Source: Antitrichia curtipendula
Taxonomy: Eukaryota; Streptophyta; Bryopsida; Hypnales; Leucodontaceae
Reading direction: 5' to 3'
DNA: 64,000 nt
NCBI GenBank assembly: GCA_951230915.1
Contig: OX579636.1
Coordinates: forward strand, 7,951,001 to 8,015,000
Made by a program: the position numbers and the translations under genes. The notes beneath the pieces are model-generated. The model was not told the DNA's origin and searched no databases. It saw only the letters and a list, made by a program, of their open reading frames with translations. Shown piece by piece: positions 12,300-24,133 of this stretch; positions within the stretch are counted from its first letter, which is position 1; the number at the start of each line of letters is the position of its first letter.

Positions 12300-14374
12300 T
12301 TTTATATTTATAAATAATATAAAATATAAAAATAAACTTAAGAATAAAATCAAAACACCAAATACCTATATTTCCATGGAGTTTAGTTACATCATTCTAA
12401 AGTATATGATCATTTTATAGAGGTAGTTATTCACCTCCATATTGCATTTATAACCGGAGAGTACATCAAATATTTGAATTCAAATCTTTATTATGTTGAT
12501 TTAAAAAATATTTCACCAATGTTTCTAGCCTTGAGAAATGTAAAACATAGGAAGGTCAAATTTTCTTGTATAGATTGTATAGATCTCGAGGGTTGAATAC
12601 AAATAAACACTGAGTGGGAAGACTATTTAGAGATTTCAATACTATAAATTAAAACATACATAGATGGTAAAGTCAGTACAATTTTCCTAAATTTTCCTTG
12701 AATTTAGTACAACTACAATAATATTTAACCTACACTAATTTAGCATAGTACAACTTTCAAAAAACTTAATGTCACTTATACTAATAGAAACAAATAAGTT
12801 GAATGTTCCTCATACAAGGAAAGCATACACACCACGAACCCCATAACATTGTACAACCAGGCAATAGTCTTCCCCATCATCGGAAGGTACTACATTATGC
12901 TTTGTTAGAAATATCGGAGGGACTTACTAGTAAATTCAAGGATCAAGGCTGGTTGACAAGTCATATAAGACAATTTTGTTCCCTCCACACGGGTCACCTT
13001 TTCAAGGATGCAAAAGGGACCCCTGCCTCATTGGTAATCAATGTTATGCCTCTTCCCAATTGCCACATTTGTCCAACATTTCAGCATTTTACGCAAAGGG
13101 CAAGAGCATAGTATCTTCCGGATTTAAAAATTAGCTGTCTGTATGCCCTGAAGTCAAAAGCCATTGGTTGTCATCGAGCAAGAGTACCATTACAGTTGAT
13201 AGAAATACGGCAATTGAAATGACGTAGAATCTGAGGTGTTATAAATGTTAGTCTCACTTGTTAAAAGTATTCAATTTTAAAATGGTTTTGAGGAATTTTC
13301 AAGTCTCACAGACCAAGTTGACTGATGAGTGATACTCAAGTCCAAAATTGAAAGTTTATCCAAGTCGCGGTCCATGAAACTTTGTCTGCGAGCTGCTTTA
13401 CACTTGGAACTAAAGTTATACCAACCCCATCCAACTATGCTTCCAGCAGCAAATCAACACTTGCATCTTCTACCCAAATAAATATGTGTTATTTTGACAC
13501 TTGTCTTTTCATATGATACATTAGTACAATATTCAGCTATTTGATTATTACATGATAATCCTTATAAGACAATCTTTGAATGCTATTCTTCCTAAATATT
13601 CCGTCACATGCCACAATTCTACTAAATATTAAAAATGAATTTTAATCCTTAAACATCGAGGTGGATGTTTTGTGGCCGAAGAATGTCAAGATAATCTCAT
13701 ATGTAGGACAAAAGTGCAGCTATTCATCTTCCAAATTTTGTGGGAAAAGGGAAGATCATCTACATTAATTTGACTTCCAATGAGTGCTTTTGTATTATTT
13801 TAATCCAACAATTCATACAGTGTCAAAACATGTGATTTCCACAATTATGAGCCCATTGTTCAAGGGTAAACAATGATGAATTCCAACAAGTTATTATTGC
13901 TTTCAACAAATGTTTCTCTTTCATTTATCTACATGACTTTTGAACTTTCGAACCATTATGCACCATTGCGCACCATGGCTACATCTCTCTCTATGGATAG
14001 AAATAACAATTGTAAGTATTCACAGTAGTCAAATTGGTTCATTTCTAAACTCTTACCCAATGAGAATCAATATTATTTAATATTCATCCAATTTTAGTTT
14101 AGTTTTTTTATTCATGACAAAAAAAAATTAAATATAAATAATACTTTCACCAATAGTGTAGGATGGAGATCAAGATGGAGACTCTTAATATCACCAATAG
14201 GATAAAATCAATGTTACAAAAAGTTGTGATTGTCATCCAACTTTTATCTACATTTATTCAATTTTCATCTAAACTTCATCTAAATATTTACATTAATCAA
14301 ACCACACCCATCCAACATTCATTCAATTTTTATAAATGTATGGTAGAAACTTTATAAAGTTTATAAAGTTTATA
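12300..14374. other. No gene recognised
   Basis: The interval is A/T-rich, with a more balanced patch at about 12.8-13.4 kb. An ORF of 102 codons at 12803-13111 shows no domain. Nothing else could be supported. Confidence 0.4.
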
Positions 14375-15068
14375 AACTTTAATCATGTAGATTGCAAGAT
14401 ATATACATTTAATGTGAAATAAATGTTTTTTCTTGCACCTTACATGATTAGATTACTAGACTTTGAATCTTATTAACTAATTTTTTTGCAAAATAGATTT
14501 TGAATTAAAATATTTATATTGAAGAATTGAATTAAAAATTTGTGGAAAAAAATTAAAAAAGAGTTGTACTTGTTTTGTATTGTTTAAGAAACTATTAAAT
14601 AGAAGTAGGTACAAGATAGAAGGAAGATCTAAATGATTAATAGTTCTACAATGAAATCAAAATACACTATTTCTAGTGGCGAGATTGGTTTAGCAAGAAA
14701 AACTAAATGACGTGAAATTTTTTTTAAGGAAACTGAGTTAAAAATAAATCCGATTCATTATTTTTCCAAAAGAAATTCTAATAGGTCGCAAAAGAAGAAC
14801 ACCCATAACTTTCTCATCACTAATCCAAATACAACAAATCAAATATTTTGAATTTTTGTAATTTCTTTTGCTAATTTTTTTGAGCATTTTGAATTTTGTG
14901 TGACACAACTTTTGTTCTTGGACATTGGTTAGAATAAAAGTTACATTCCTCCCAATTGAATGTGTTTTATTTATTTATTTATTTTTAGATTCAAAAAATC
15001 ATGTCAAAAATTGAAATCATAGAAGCTTGTCCAAATTTTTATTTGTCCTTAGAGGATTGTTTAGTTAA
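14375..15068 (+). mobile_element. TTAA-flanked family 1, partial copy B
   Basis: The left end is missing. The internal blocks GATTGCAAGATATATACATT, ATAGAAGTAGGTACAAGATA and a GGCGAGATTGGTTTAGCAAG region match copy A in order and orientation. The right end decays to TTTGTCCTTAGAGGATTG followed by GTTAA. There is no ORF. Confidence 0.6.
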
Positions 15069-15231
15069 TTCTTTTAATAAATTAAATTAAATTAAAACTT
15101 TTACCTCATTTTGGATAAGAGCATTTTGAAGCAATTTTGGATTTGAAAACACTACATTACTTCAAAGGGTACTCTTAAAGGTCGAAGGCTTCTTTTGAAG
15201 CTTCAAAGTAGGTTCAAGTCTTTTGATCTTC

Positions 15232-15627
15232 TTTTTACATGTCAAATCTAAAATTGTGGTTATGAAAAAAATATGAGTTTGAAGAACATATCTTGTATTA
15301 TGATAATCAATTTACAGCATCTCAAAATCTACCTTGTAATTTTTTAAATGACTTTATAATGTGATTTGCCTCCAAAATCCAAAGTATTTGAGGCTCACCT
15401 TCAAGAGCCCTAAATACAAAAAAACAAGATTTTCAAGGGACATCCTTGCACAAAATCCCAAATAGAATTGTCACAAACATTTTATCTTGAATCACATTTT
15501 AGATGCTACAAATTGACTTTAAATGATATTCACCACAAAAAAACAAATTAAATAACATTTTGATAAAATATTATATAACTTCAAATTTTTTTCTCCTCAA
15601 ATATGGTGCCTTGGGCATTTACAAGGT
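15232..15627 (+). repeat. Dispersed repeat family 2, copy 3
   Basis: It aligns with 3610-4015. Both contain TTTACATGTCAAATCT, a TTTGAGGCTCAC(C)TTCAAGAG block, GACATCCTTGCACAAAATC and the terminal GGTGCCTTGGGCATTT. It lies directly after family 1 copy B, the same pairing of families seen near 57.5-58.9 kb. Confidence 0.65.
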
Positions 15628-15635
15628 AAGAAATA

Positions 15636-16723
15636 CTCCCTATGTACTAAATTATGTGTCCCATTTCATAAAAGTCCATGAGATTAAGAAAAATACTTTT
15701 TTTTATAAATACTTGGAGGTTTGGGGTTAAAGAAATAAGGTTTAGACCCTAGAATTTAAGATTTGTGGTTGCAAGTTTACTCATTTATTAATGCAAGAAG
15801 GTTGACTATGTCTTTTTTTTTTTTTTGAAACACATGGACAATTTTCATTGATAGTGGAAGCAATACAGAGAACCAAAGGACCCCCCCTTGTCTTCTTATC
15901 ATTGTAGCATTGCATAATAAAAATAATAAAAATAAACAGTGCCAACAATTGTATGGTGTTGCGAGTCTACCTTCAAAAGAAGGCACCAAGGATAGCACCC
16001 GCTACCCAAGCCTACATGGCTTAGATAATAGAATTACCCCCAACAGACTCTTTATTCATGTTGGTCATGTGACCAAAGTTGTTGTTGTTGTTCTTCTACA
16101 ATGTTTGCATATGGGAAAATATCACTTAAGGTAGTATGCTCTTAAAGCGACCATTTAAGGGCTGGTCTGCCTTTCTTACAGGCTTTCATGGATGAAAATA
16201 TTTTTAGATCATTTTTCAGAGAAAGAAAAATAGATGTGGTACCTAATACAAGTGGTTTTGTATTTTTCCAAGCATTTTTGAATTACTTATGAATTTCAAA
16301 GATTCAGGGCATAGGCACCTATTTGTGACCATAGGTCTTCCAAAATCTGTCCACTTGCAACTTGTAAAGAGATGTGCAGAAATCGAAGACAATGATTGGC
16401 TCTTGCAATAGAAAAACAATTTTTCCTCCATGCATTCAATTGCTAAACTGGTCCATTTAAGGATCACCCCATCTCCATTCTTCACCTAAAAATAGGGGCG
16501 GTTTCAAGAAGATGGGCGCTTTTAGAGCACACTACCTTAGAGCATGCTTAGGAATTATCTACTGGCCTCCGTTTTGATGCACACGTTGCTCAATGTGCTC
16601 GTGAGGCTATGCAATGCATTCGGGACACTTAATTCGGGACAAAAACACACGCCAAAGGGGACACTTAATTTGGGACAAAAACACATGCACCAAATGGGAC
16701 ACTTAATTCTGGACAGAAGGGAG
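15636..16723. mobile_element. Possible Stowaway/mariner-type element ends
   Basis: The left end, TA then CTCCCTATGTACTAAATTAT followed by GTGTCCC, is close to the common plant Stowaway terminus. The right end, GGGACACTTAATTCTGGACA followed by GAAGGGAG, is its inverted counterpart. The right flanking dinucleotide is CA instead of TA. At about 1.09 kb this is long for a Stowaway MITE, so two separate elements or a mariner derivative are alternatives. Confidence 0.4.
16622..16716 (+). repeat. 36-38-bp tandem repeat
   Basis: Three units start with GGGACACTTAATT at 16622, 16658 and 16696; each continues with a GGGACA/GGACA block and the first two with AAAAACACA. The unit resembles the Stowaway-type terminus at the right of the same element, suggesting that an end was amplified. 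Confidence 0.6.
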
Positions 16724-16727
16724 CATT

Positions 16728-17817
16728 CCCCTAAAGATCCTAATTTTCTCTGCAGTGGGTTCCCGGCTCACCATCTCTGCATGTTCGATTGAAGCATCTA
16801 TCTCGGACATACCGCTTTAAACTAATGTATCTCAAATGCAGTGATCATACGAGATTCGCTCATTAAGCATAAGTTAATTCACACGCTTGGGGGCCCTGCA
16901 ATTACTGGATTTTCCCAATTTTGAAATCTGCACAGCACAGCAACTCACACAGGCTTTTTGAAATCAGTCCGCTGTTAACTTAAGTTATCTTGTAAGTTAC
17001 GCTGAAAACCGAAGCGCAGACAAGACTGCCGTGGGGTACAATGAGTGACTCTCTTGGGTCTGGTGAGTGGTGACATCGGTTTTTGAATGTTGTGTAATGA
17101 CGCATATTTGACGGAGTACTTTGCTTTTTACTCAAGTTCGGGGACTGATTTTTCTTTGGGCCCAAGCACATCAGCTATAATCATGGCTGAACTGATGTAC
17201 TAAGCTTAGGGCCTTCATTATGAAAGGCTTTGAATTCAATTCCATACTCCCCTTCCTCTCAAAACGATGGTCAGTTTTGAAGAGATTTTTTAATGCCAAC
17301 TATATTGATCATATTGTGAAAAGCATGATTATGAAAGCTTTCAAATTTTATATTGCTAGAATCAATGAAGAAAATTGGATGTGTTCATTGCAATCTAAAA
17401 TAAAATTAGCCACAAGGAAGTCTCCCTATGACCTACTCAAAACAACCTTAAAGAACATGTCTATCAAAATAAACAATCATTTCCAGAAAGACCGAGAATG
17501 TGTTACCATATGACAAGTATTGAGGGGAACAAATGGTTAGGAACATCTATGCTCTCATTGATCCAATTGACTCTGAGCATCATTTTTGGGCTTGAGTTTT
17601 TGTTTTTTTCAAAATTATAATTTTTTTGTGAAAATTAGATTGGATTATCTTTCTATTTCTCTTCTTCTCTTTTCAAAAGTAAGATTGCTATGGTCAATTA
17701 TGAATTATAAAGAAAATAGCGCAAAGAGTTTAGTATGTGTTTAGTGTTGGAAAGCTTCCTATTTGGAGAAGGTGTTGATGTTCTCATCACTAAATCTTAT
17801 GTTTCTTTTACAGCTCC
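16728..17817. other. No gene recognised
   Basis: A 97-codon ORF at 17220-17513 is lysine-rich and without a known domain. The rest is A/T-rich DNA. I see no splice pattern that would extend the ORF into a gene. Confidence 0.4.
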
Positions 17818-18035
17818 ATTGAAACTGCAATTTTGACCAATCATGGAATTCTTCAAATGCAATTGTATTTCTAGTGATTTTTCGAAATTAAAACTTCAAA
17901 ATTCATTTGAGGCATTTTAAAATCTTAAACATATAGGTATATTTTTTTCTTCATATTCTACATTGTCTTCTTTGATGCAAACTAAAAAAAAGTAACATAA
18001 TTTATATTTTATAACACATTTGTGTTTTGTGCCAA
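17818..18035 (-). repeat. Inverted partner of the repeat at 1-235
   Basis: Its reverse complement aligns with 1-235 from ACAAAACACAAATGTGTTAT inward. The two copies face each other 17.6 kb apart, as terminal inverted repeats would. Confidence 0.65.
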
Positions 18036-19490
18036 ATCCTTGTGTCTCCAAGGGTCATCCATTTGTCTTACAAAAAATTAACATTTACGACTGGAATATG
18101 TTTGTTTTTTTCTAAATTATCTTTGGTATCAAAAATCCATTGGTGAATTACTACTAAAAAACATTCCTTGGTAAACCAATTTTGAAGACCCATGCTTGGT
18201 TTAACACGTCAAATTGTGATGAGATAGACCAAGTGTAGGCCTTGAAGCTTGGTCTATTCAAGTATGTTATACTAGTAGAAGATTTGGGGCTTTGTTTGCA
18301 CAAATGGTGCAGGATAACAAGTAATGGAGTTTACTTTGGTTGTTTCTATTTTATTTATTTGTTGCTAGAGCACAAAGCTATTTTCACTACAATAATGAGC
18401 CATTTGAACCTCGGACAAAGATATGACATGCGATTCATTGATAAGGATATTTTGCTCATACAAAAGTGTGTACATTCATCAAAAAGAAAGAATGATATTG
18501 TCCTAAGATTTTTATCACTTTAGTGATTTTATCTATCGAAGAAGGAGGAGTATATCACCAAATATTTCCTTGATTTAAAAAATAAATATAATTTAACGCA
18601 TGTTTGCTAAAAAGAAAAGACCTTATTTTTACTTATTGGTTTTAAGAATAGCCATGTTGAATTATTAAAATCAAATTATCATTTTATTTTTTATCAAGAA
18701 GCTCTTAAATTTTACAAAACAACATCTCTAAATCGAATTCCTTGAGTGGTGATTTTCTTTTACTTCGTTAGTTAAATATCATATATAACTTTGAGGACAA
18801 TGCCATTCTACAAAAATAGATTTTATTTTTTTAACATGTCTAAATCGGTTGCTACAAGTAGCATAACTTTTGGATGGTATGACAAATATAATGGCCCTCT
18901 AAATCCAATCCAATCAACAATAATCAAGTTTTGCAATAATGTTATTAAAATATATTTACACCATGAGACCAAATCTCAATCATGAGAGGGATCAAATAAC
19001 ATCCATTGCAATGGAAGATTGAAATTGAAGGAAAGCACAATGGACAATGTAGTGAATACAAGTGGCAAAGGTCTTTTTCAGTTGCCTTATTTTTGTGTTA
19101 TCCACCTAATCTTCCAAATTAAAAAATGTCTTGATCTTGATATTATAGTAAGATTGTATTGATATCTTAATCTTAGTGAATGATATTTTATCTTTCTCAA
19201 AGTACATTCACATTAAAGGGGGGAAATTATAAAATGCTAAACATTAAGATTAAAAACTAAACTTATACTACAATAGATCTTAGTGGCAAATGAATTATAT
19301 TTATAACTCTAGAAGTTTGCATTTTCTCCCTTTGCATGAATTTACTATCAATTTTTAGAGGAATATTTATCCTCACACAAATTATGTATTTTGAAGCTCT
19401 TGTTAGTTGTTAGATGAAATAAGTTAATTGAACCCCTCGTTAGTTATGCCCACAAGGTTAATACTTAAAGGTTTGGTAGGCACTTCAAAT
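18036..19490. other. No gene recognised
   Basis: The interval is A/T-rich. The longest ORF, 93 codons at 18242-18523, has no recognisable domain and no good start context. Confidence 0.4.
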
Positions 19491-19493
19491 CAT

Positions 19494-19767
19494 GGCCACG
19501 GAGAATTGACCCCCTCATTGCCCCAACCAAGGATAATTCATAATTTCAAAATATTATCATATGTTGCAAATAAAAATTTTCAGTGTTCACCCCTTTGGGT
19601 GCAATGAGGGGGGCAATTCACTCTGGCTCAAGGCCACGGAGAATCGATCCCTTCATTGCCCCGACCAAGGATAATCTAGAATTTCAAAATATTATCGTAT
19701 AATGCAAATAAAAAAATTCCAATGTTTACCTTTGTGGGGCAATGAAGGGGACAATTCACCTTGGCCC
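19494..19767. mobile_element. Tandem dimer of a ~137-bp foldback MITE
   Basis: Two head-to-tail units (19494-19628 and 19632-19767) each begin with GGCCACGGAGAATYGAYCCC and continue with a CATTGCCCC block. Each unit ends with the inverted form, for example GGGGCAATGAAGGGGACAAT followed by TCACCTTGGCC. Each unit can therefore fold on itself with arms of about 30 bp around an A/T-rich loop. The two units share most of the loop sequence as well. No ORF is present. Confidence 0.7.
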
Positions 19768-20111
19768 TTCAATCACGCACCTATACAAACCCTTCACGAT
19801 TTCACTTTGAAAGTTCATGGAAAACGCAAAAATTCTCCAATTATTACAATTATTTTTTTCATTTTTTAAATTTCAGATTTTCGTTTATCTGCAGGTCAAA
19901 AGTAATACCTGGAAATAATTTGGACTTCATCCATGCAAGTGACCGGTTTTTTTTTGAGGCCTTCCTACGTTAAGTTCGCTCCCGCCACTCGCAGGAAAGG
20001 ACTCGTTGCCCCCACCTCCACAGTCAGGACAAGCAATTGTAAAATATGCCAACCGTGGCTGGGCGGCCAAGTAATTGAGCAGTAAAGAAAGGAAAGGTTC
20101 TCGGTTCTCAC

Positions 20112-20120
20112 TATAAATAG
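20112..20120 (+). promoter_or_regulatory. TATA box of the HMA-domain gene
   Basis: TATAAATAG lies in a more GC-balanced stretch about 770 bases before the start codon. A pyrimidine-rich leader with TTCATCCATTCATTCCC follows. The first exon of the transcript would start near 20145. Confidence 0.65.
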
Positions 20121-20343
20121 ACTCTGGCCCAGATTACCACCACTTCTTCATCCATTCATTCCCAACTCGAAGTCTTCACTGTTCATTAGTTGCAAAGCAT
20201 CCCGGATGATCATCATCTTCCCTTCCCTTCGACCTCGTCCCACCACGGTCTCCCTTTATTATCTCAGTTCCACATTCGCCTAACACACGAGCTCCCTCAC
20301 TTGCTTGTCGTCTTCTCACTCCTTGCTTGCTTGCGCACTCTAA

Positions 20344-20849
20344 GGTATCCAATCTCAAAACCAGTCACGGAAAAACGTGCATGTGGTGTGATATCTCTGT
20401 GAAGATATGACTGACGCATCAGGAAACGGGGGCCAGTTGTGTTGACACTCAGTTCGGCGTTGCGCGCACCAGGGCTGAAGCTTGGCTTTTGTCTCGATCG
20501 GAAAGAGGTTTCAGGATCGGAGCAGCCATGAGTCTCAGTGATGTATAATCTCAAAACTGTCACTTTTCGTTTCAAGTCAGAACCGTCAATGTTTAGTTGC
20601 ATTATCACAGTGTTTGAGTTTGAGTTTGAGTTTCGGGAATGGTGGTGATCAGTGGTGAGAGGATAGGCATGAGGCCGAGAAATTGGGTATCTTCACTGTG
20701 CGTGCGGCTTAGATGAGAAACTAACGTTTTGAGTTCAGTTTGTCTCCCCCAGTTTGTATCTTTTTTCATGTTTTCTAGGCGGGGCGGTCATGCTATTGCT
20801 GGTTTGAGAGCTTCGATTATCTGACATGATTTCAAATTGCAATGCACAG
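20344..20849 (+). other. Probable 5' UTR intron of the HMA-domain gene
   Basis: A donor-like AAG|GTATCC follows the presumed leader. An acceptor GCAATGCACAG closes the interval 30 bases before the start codon at 20880. The region holds only short ORFs, and their frames do not join the HMA frame. The exact donor is uncertain. Confidence 0.4.
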
Positions 20850-20879
20850 CTCTTCTCGAGGCGCTCGGAGCCTCGGTGG

Positions 20880-22077
20880 ATGAACCAGGAGTCTCCACCA
20901 TATGGCTATGGAGGCAATTCCCCTGTAAGCTCCTCATTCTCACTGATTCTTATGCATGCGCGCAGAGTCGTTTACGATTAGTGCTCGCGCGCCACAAAGC
21001 GGTTTCATTTGCCGATGATTAATTATCTGTTTTGAAAGTGCCTCGAGTACCGCGCCCAAATGGCATATTTTGTGTTGCTGACTTTGAGCATGGTGGTGTG
21101 TGGGATATATCCAGAGGACCGAAATGAGGGTGATCATGTGTTGCAGCAAGTGCGAGGAGAAGGTCCGTGAGGAACTCGCCGAAGTTTACGGTGAGTAGAA
21201 CTCTCACCGCCACTGTTACAATCAATTATCTCAGATCTGCTTTCTCGCAATCTAGTTATAAGCTTGACTCTTTTTCTTTTTCCAGCATCATTGGTCTATC
21301 TTGAGGTCGGATACAATTGAAGAAAGCTGCGACAGAGTTGAAACGGACATAGTTGAGACCTAGTGAGCGAGACCGTTCTTGAACGCCATTCCTCGCAATC
21401 ATGCTCTGACTCTTCGCAAACTGAAACCTCTGCTTACAAATGTTTGGGCATGCACAGGCGTTCAAGACATCTTCACAGACCAGGCGAGGTCGGAGGTAGT
21501 GGTTTACGGTTTCGCAGACACGCACGACGTGCTGAAGAAGGCTCGCAAGGTGGACAAGAGAGCAGACATCATGTCCACTGATTCCTTCACTCTCCACCAC
21601 ACCAGGCACGGGCACAAGCACAACAAGATCCACCACAAGCACGACCGGCACCAGCACGGCTATGGCCGATCCCAGAGTGCTTACCCCGTGGAAACCGTCA
21701 GCAGCCCTCGCTACAACTCCAGCTTCAACCAGGCGAACTCAGGGTACGGCAGCCGCAGCTACAACCACCGCGACTACCGACAAGGGTACAGACAGGAGCC
21801 TGAGTTTCGTTCCTTGCACGACGGCTACCGATCGGAGGCGGACGTGCACCGTTACCAGCAGTACAGGGACACTTACCGGCCGCAGTACTTGGAGCATCAT
21901 CGCAACATGTATGACGAGTACCGACCCGAGCATGACGTGCACCGTTACCGGCACCATGGATACCGTCCGAGCCAAAGCTACCCTCCCAGTTATGTCGATG
22001 AACGAGACTACCGAAACTCGCCGTATCCGGAAGCTGTGATGAATCCGGAGTATCTGCAGCAGCTGGACTACTACTGA
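20880..22077 (+). CDS. HMA-domain (heavy-metal-associated) plant protein, HPP type
   Basis: Three coding exons can be drawn: 20880-20924, 21115-21190 and 21458-22077, with GT-AG introns (GTAAGC..CCAG and GTGAGTAG..ACAG) and a continuous frame of 246 codons. An HMA domain spans about residues 18-78. Its metal motif is MCCSKC at residues 23-28, where C25 and C28 would bind a metal such as Cu or Zn. The text QDIFTDQARSEVVVYG and DVLKKARKVDKRA is typical of plant HPP/HIPP proteins. A His-rich stretch (about 87-107) follows, then a Tyr/Arg/Asp-rich tail with repeated DVHRY motifs. The protein ends in LQQLDYY, without a CaaX box, so it is of the non-isprenylated HPP kind. Expected role: cytosolic or nuclear metal binding or chaperoning. 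If exon 1 were wrong, translation could start at Met19. Confidence 0.85.
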
Positions 22078-22375
22078 CTACTAATTTTCCAATTTTTTGT
22101 ACAACAATGGTGGATGAAATATGTGAGGATGATGTATAAGTGATTAAATTACCGCAAAAAGACAAACGCCAGCTGGTATAGATCAGAGCTAGTATAGATT
22201 AATGTTGCAACTCATGATGACGATGTGATGATCGCTAGTCGACGTTGACGTAGTTCCCAAGGCGGTTAATTTGTACTTATTATTCTCTTATGCACAGCAG
22301 GATGTCGGTCCCAGTAGGAAATTAAGGAGCAGTTGGTAAGGTAGATGGGAAGCTAGTAAGAGGTTGAAGACTTGA

Positions 22376-23012
22376 CCCGGCTTCTGCTACTCTGTATACA
22401 AAAGCCATATTCGGAAATACACAAAAAAAAATGTAAATTTAGTAGACTTGCTGCGTACTCTTGAAGTTGAATGTCCAATCCTTTACCAGAGCTATCCTGC
22501 CTTGGTATGTCGATGAGAGACCGTTTGAGATTCGCCATATCCGGAAGCTATCACGAAGCAGGATAATCTGAAGCAGACGGACAGTTACAAATTTCGATTT
22601 GTGTACTGTACAACAGGGATTATATGTCCATGATACTATCTATGTGATTAATTAAACGAGTATTGATGAGGTAGCATAGAATGTTGCAAAAGATGAAGAT
22701 GTGTTTCGTATTCTTACTGGACTGAGATTCTTCCAAATGATTTTGGTACGTATCCTCGAATGCCCAGCAAAGGGAACGAGCTTTGTGAATGTAAGGTAGG
22801 TATGCCCAATTGCAAACCCAATCTTGATGCAATTAAGTATTCTTCTCTTATTCGTGGCAATTAGGTGTATTTACCTCAGATGCTGCATGGGATTGAAGTT
22901 GAAATTCGAAGTGGGTCCGGCTTCTGCTACTCTGTACTGTACACAAGCCATACGGGTATACAGAGAAACTTTAAATTAAGTAGACCTTTGTGTACCCTTC
23001 GAATTTGAACTA
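22376..23012 (+). pseudogene. Decayed tandem copy of the HMA gene 3' end
   Basis: TATGTCGATGA..GAC and GCCATATCCGGAAGCTAT at about 22506-22555 match the end of the HMA gene (TATGTCGATGAACGAGAC, CCGTATCCGGAAGCTGTG), but the frame is broken. Further downstream, GGCTTCTGCTACTCTGTA occurs twice, at about 22380 (original 3' flank) and 22919 (copy), each followed by related sequence. A TATTMTTCTCTTAT block is also shared in between. The offset is about 510-540 bp throughout, so one tandem duplication covered the gene's last exon and its 3' flank. Confidence 0.7.
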
Positions 23013-24133
23013 CGGTACTCGAATTACTGAATGATGGATGGGGCATTCAACGTGTGTGAGGATTTTGTGTTGCTTGCATATTGGATGTGCAGAAATTGCG
23101 TGATCTTGCATGTCTTCTGTCGATTCTCGGGTTGCTTGTATGCAATTAGGGTTGCTGTTTTTGTTGCGGATGTAGTAGTACTGGTGCAATTCTTACGTGA
23201 TAGTCTTGCTACACATGGTCTCACAGGGAGGGACCGTTACCAAAGCCGACTTGAGGCCACGGTTGAGAAGACAGTCCTCAGTGTGGAAACATGACCTTAA
23301 TGCTCTCTCCCCCGAACTGCTTGACACTTCTCTCAAAAAATCTGTTCCATATTAGATGACCTGTTATGCAATCAATCAATCAAATCAAGAAAACTTGAAA
23401 AAAATTCAACTGTGTATGCATGGAAAGAGACATTACCCAATTAGTTTGGGTTTCAAAATTCAGCTCATTCCGAGCTACTATGACATAGACCCTATAATAA
23501 TCTCGATAAAACTTCAGGTGGCAGATTGGCAATTGATAAGAGGAGCTGCATTACAAGCCATGAACACTCCCATCTTGCGGTTCCTGTACCAACACTCACG
23601 TTTCCCAAGATTTTCTTGCTTCACCAACCATGTCGCCCACCATCATAACTCAAATCTGCAGCTGGGTTGAGGAGAAATTACATACTTGACGGCTTGCTCA
23701 ACTCAGCATAACATTCAGTACTCTTCAGAGAGGCTGCCTTTTCCACTCTGGAGGCCTCATCCACAAAAAACATCCACAAAAAACATCCACATGGAGAAAT
23801 TAAAGTAAGCTTCAGTACATGGCATTAGGATCGTGGCAATACATCGTTGGTGTGCTCTTTTCCTTTTGCTAAATCCAAGATCAACCAACCAAATCAACAA
23901 AGACATGATAGGATGGTTTGTCAAAAATCTTGAGAATCTTTTGATAAAAAATATCAATGTCATTTAACACTTTGCCATCAAAAAAAGATTTGATGATCCA
24001 ATGAAGGATTTGCTTCAATGACATTTGTACAAATGAAGGGTGAAGATGTCGTTTTTATATTGAAATCAATTATTAACCATGAATCCTCAAAGGTTATGAG
24101 ATAATTTGAAAATGAGAGCCTGATCGCTCATTG
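23013..24133. other. No gene recognised
   Basis: Short ORFs on both strands at 23.02-23.29 kb overlap and have no domain. The segment 23757-23785 holds a small direct repeat ACAAAAAACATCC. No paired transposon ends were found. Confidence 0.4.

Noticed and set aside
20297..20608. Minus-strand ORF of 103 codons upstream of the HMA gene
   Set aside because: It lies across the presumed leader and its intron, has no domain and runs against the better supported plus-strand gene.
21256..21657. Minus-strand ORF of 133 codons rich in Val and Leu
   Set aside because: Also antisense to intron 2 and exon 3 of the HMA gene, with no domain.
21725..22165. Minus-strand ORF of 146 codons
   Set aside because: It is the antisense shadow of the GC-rich last exon of the HMA gene.
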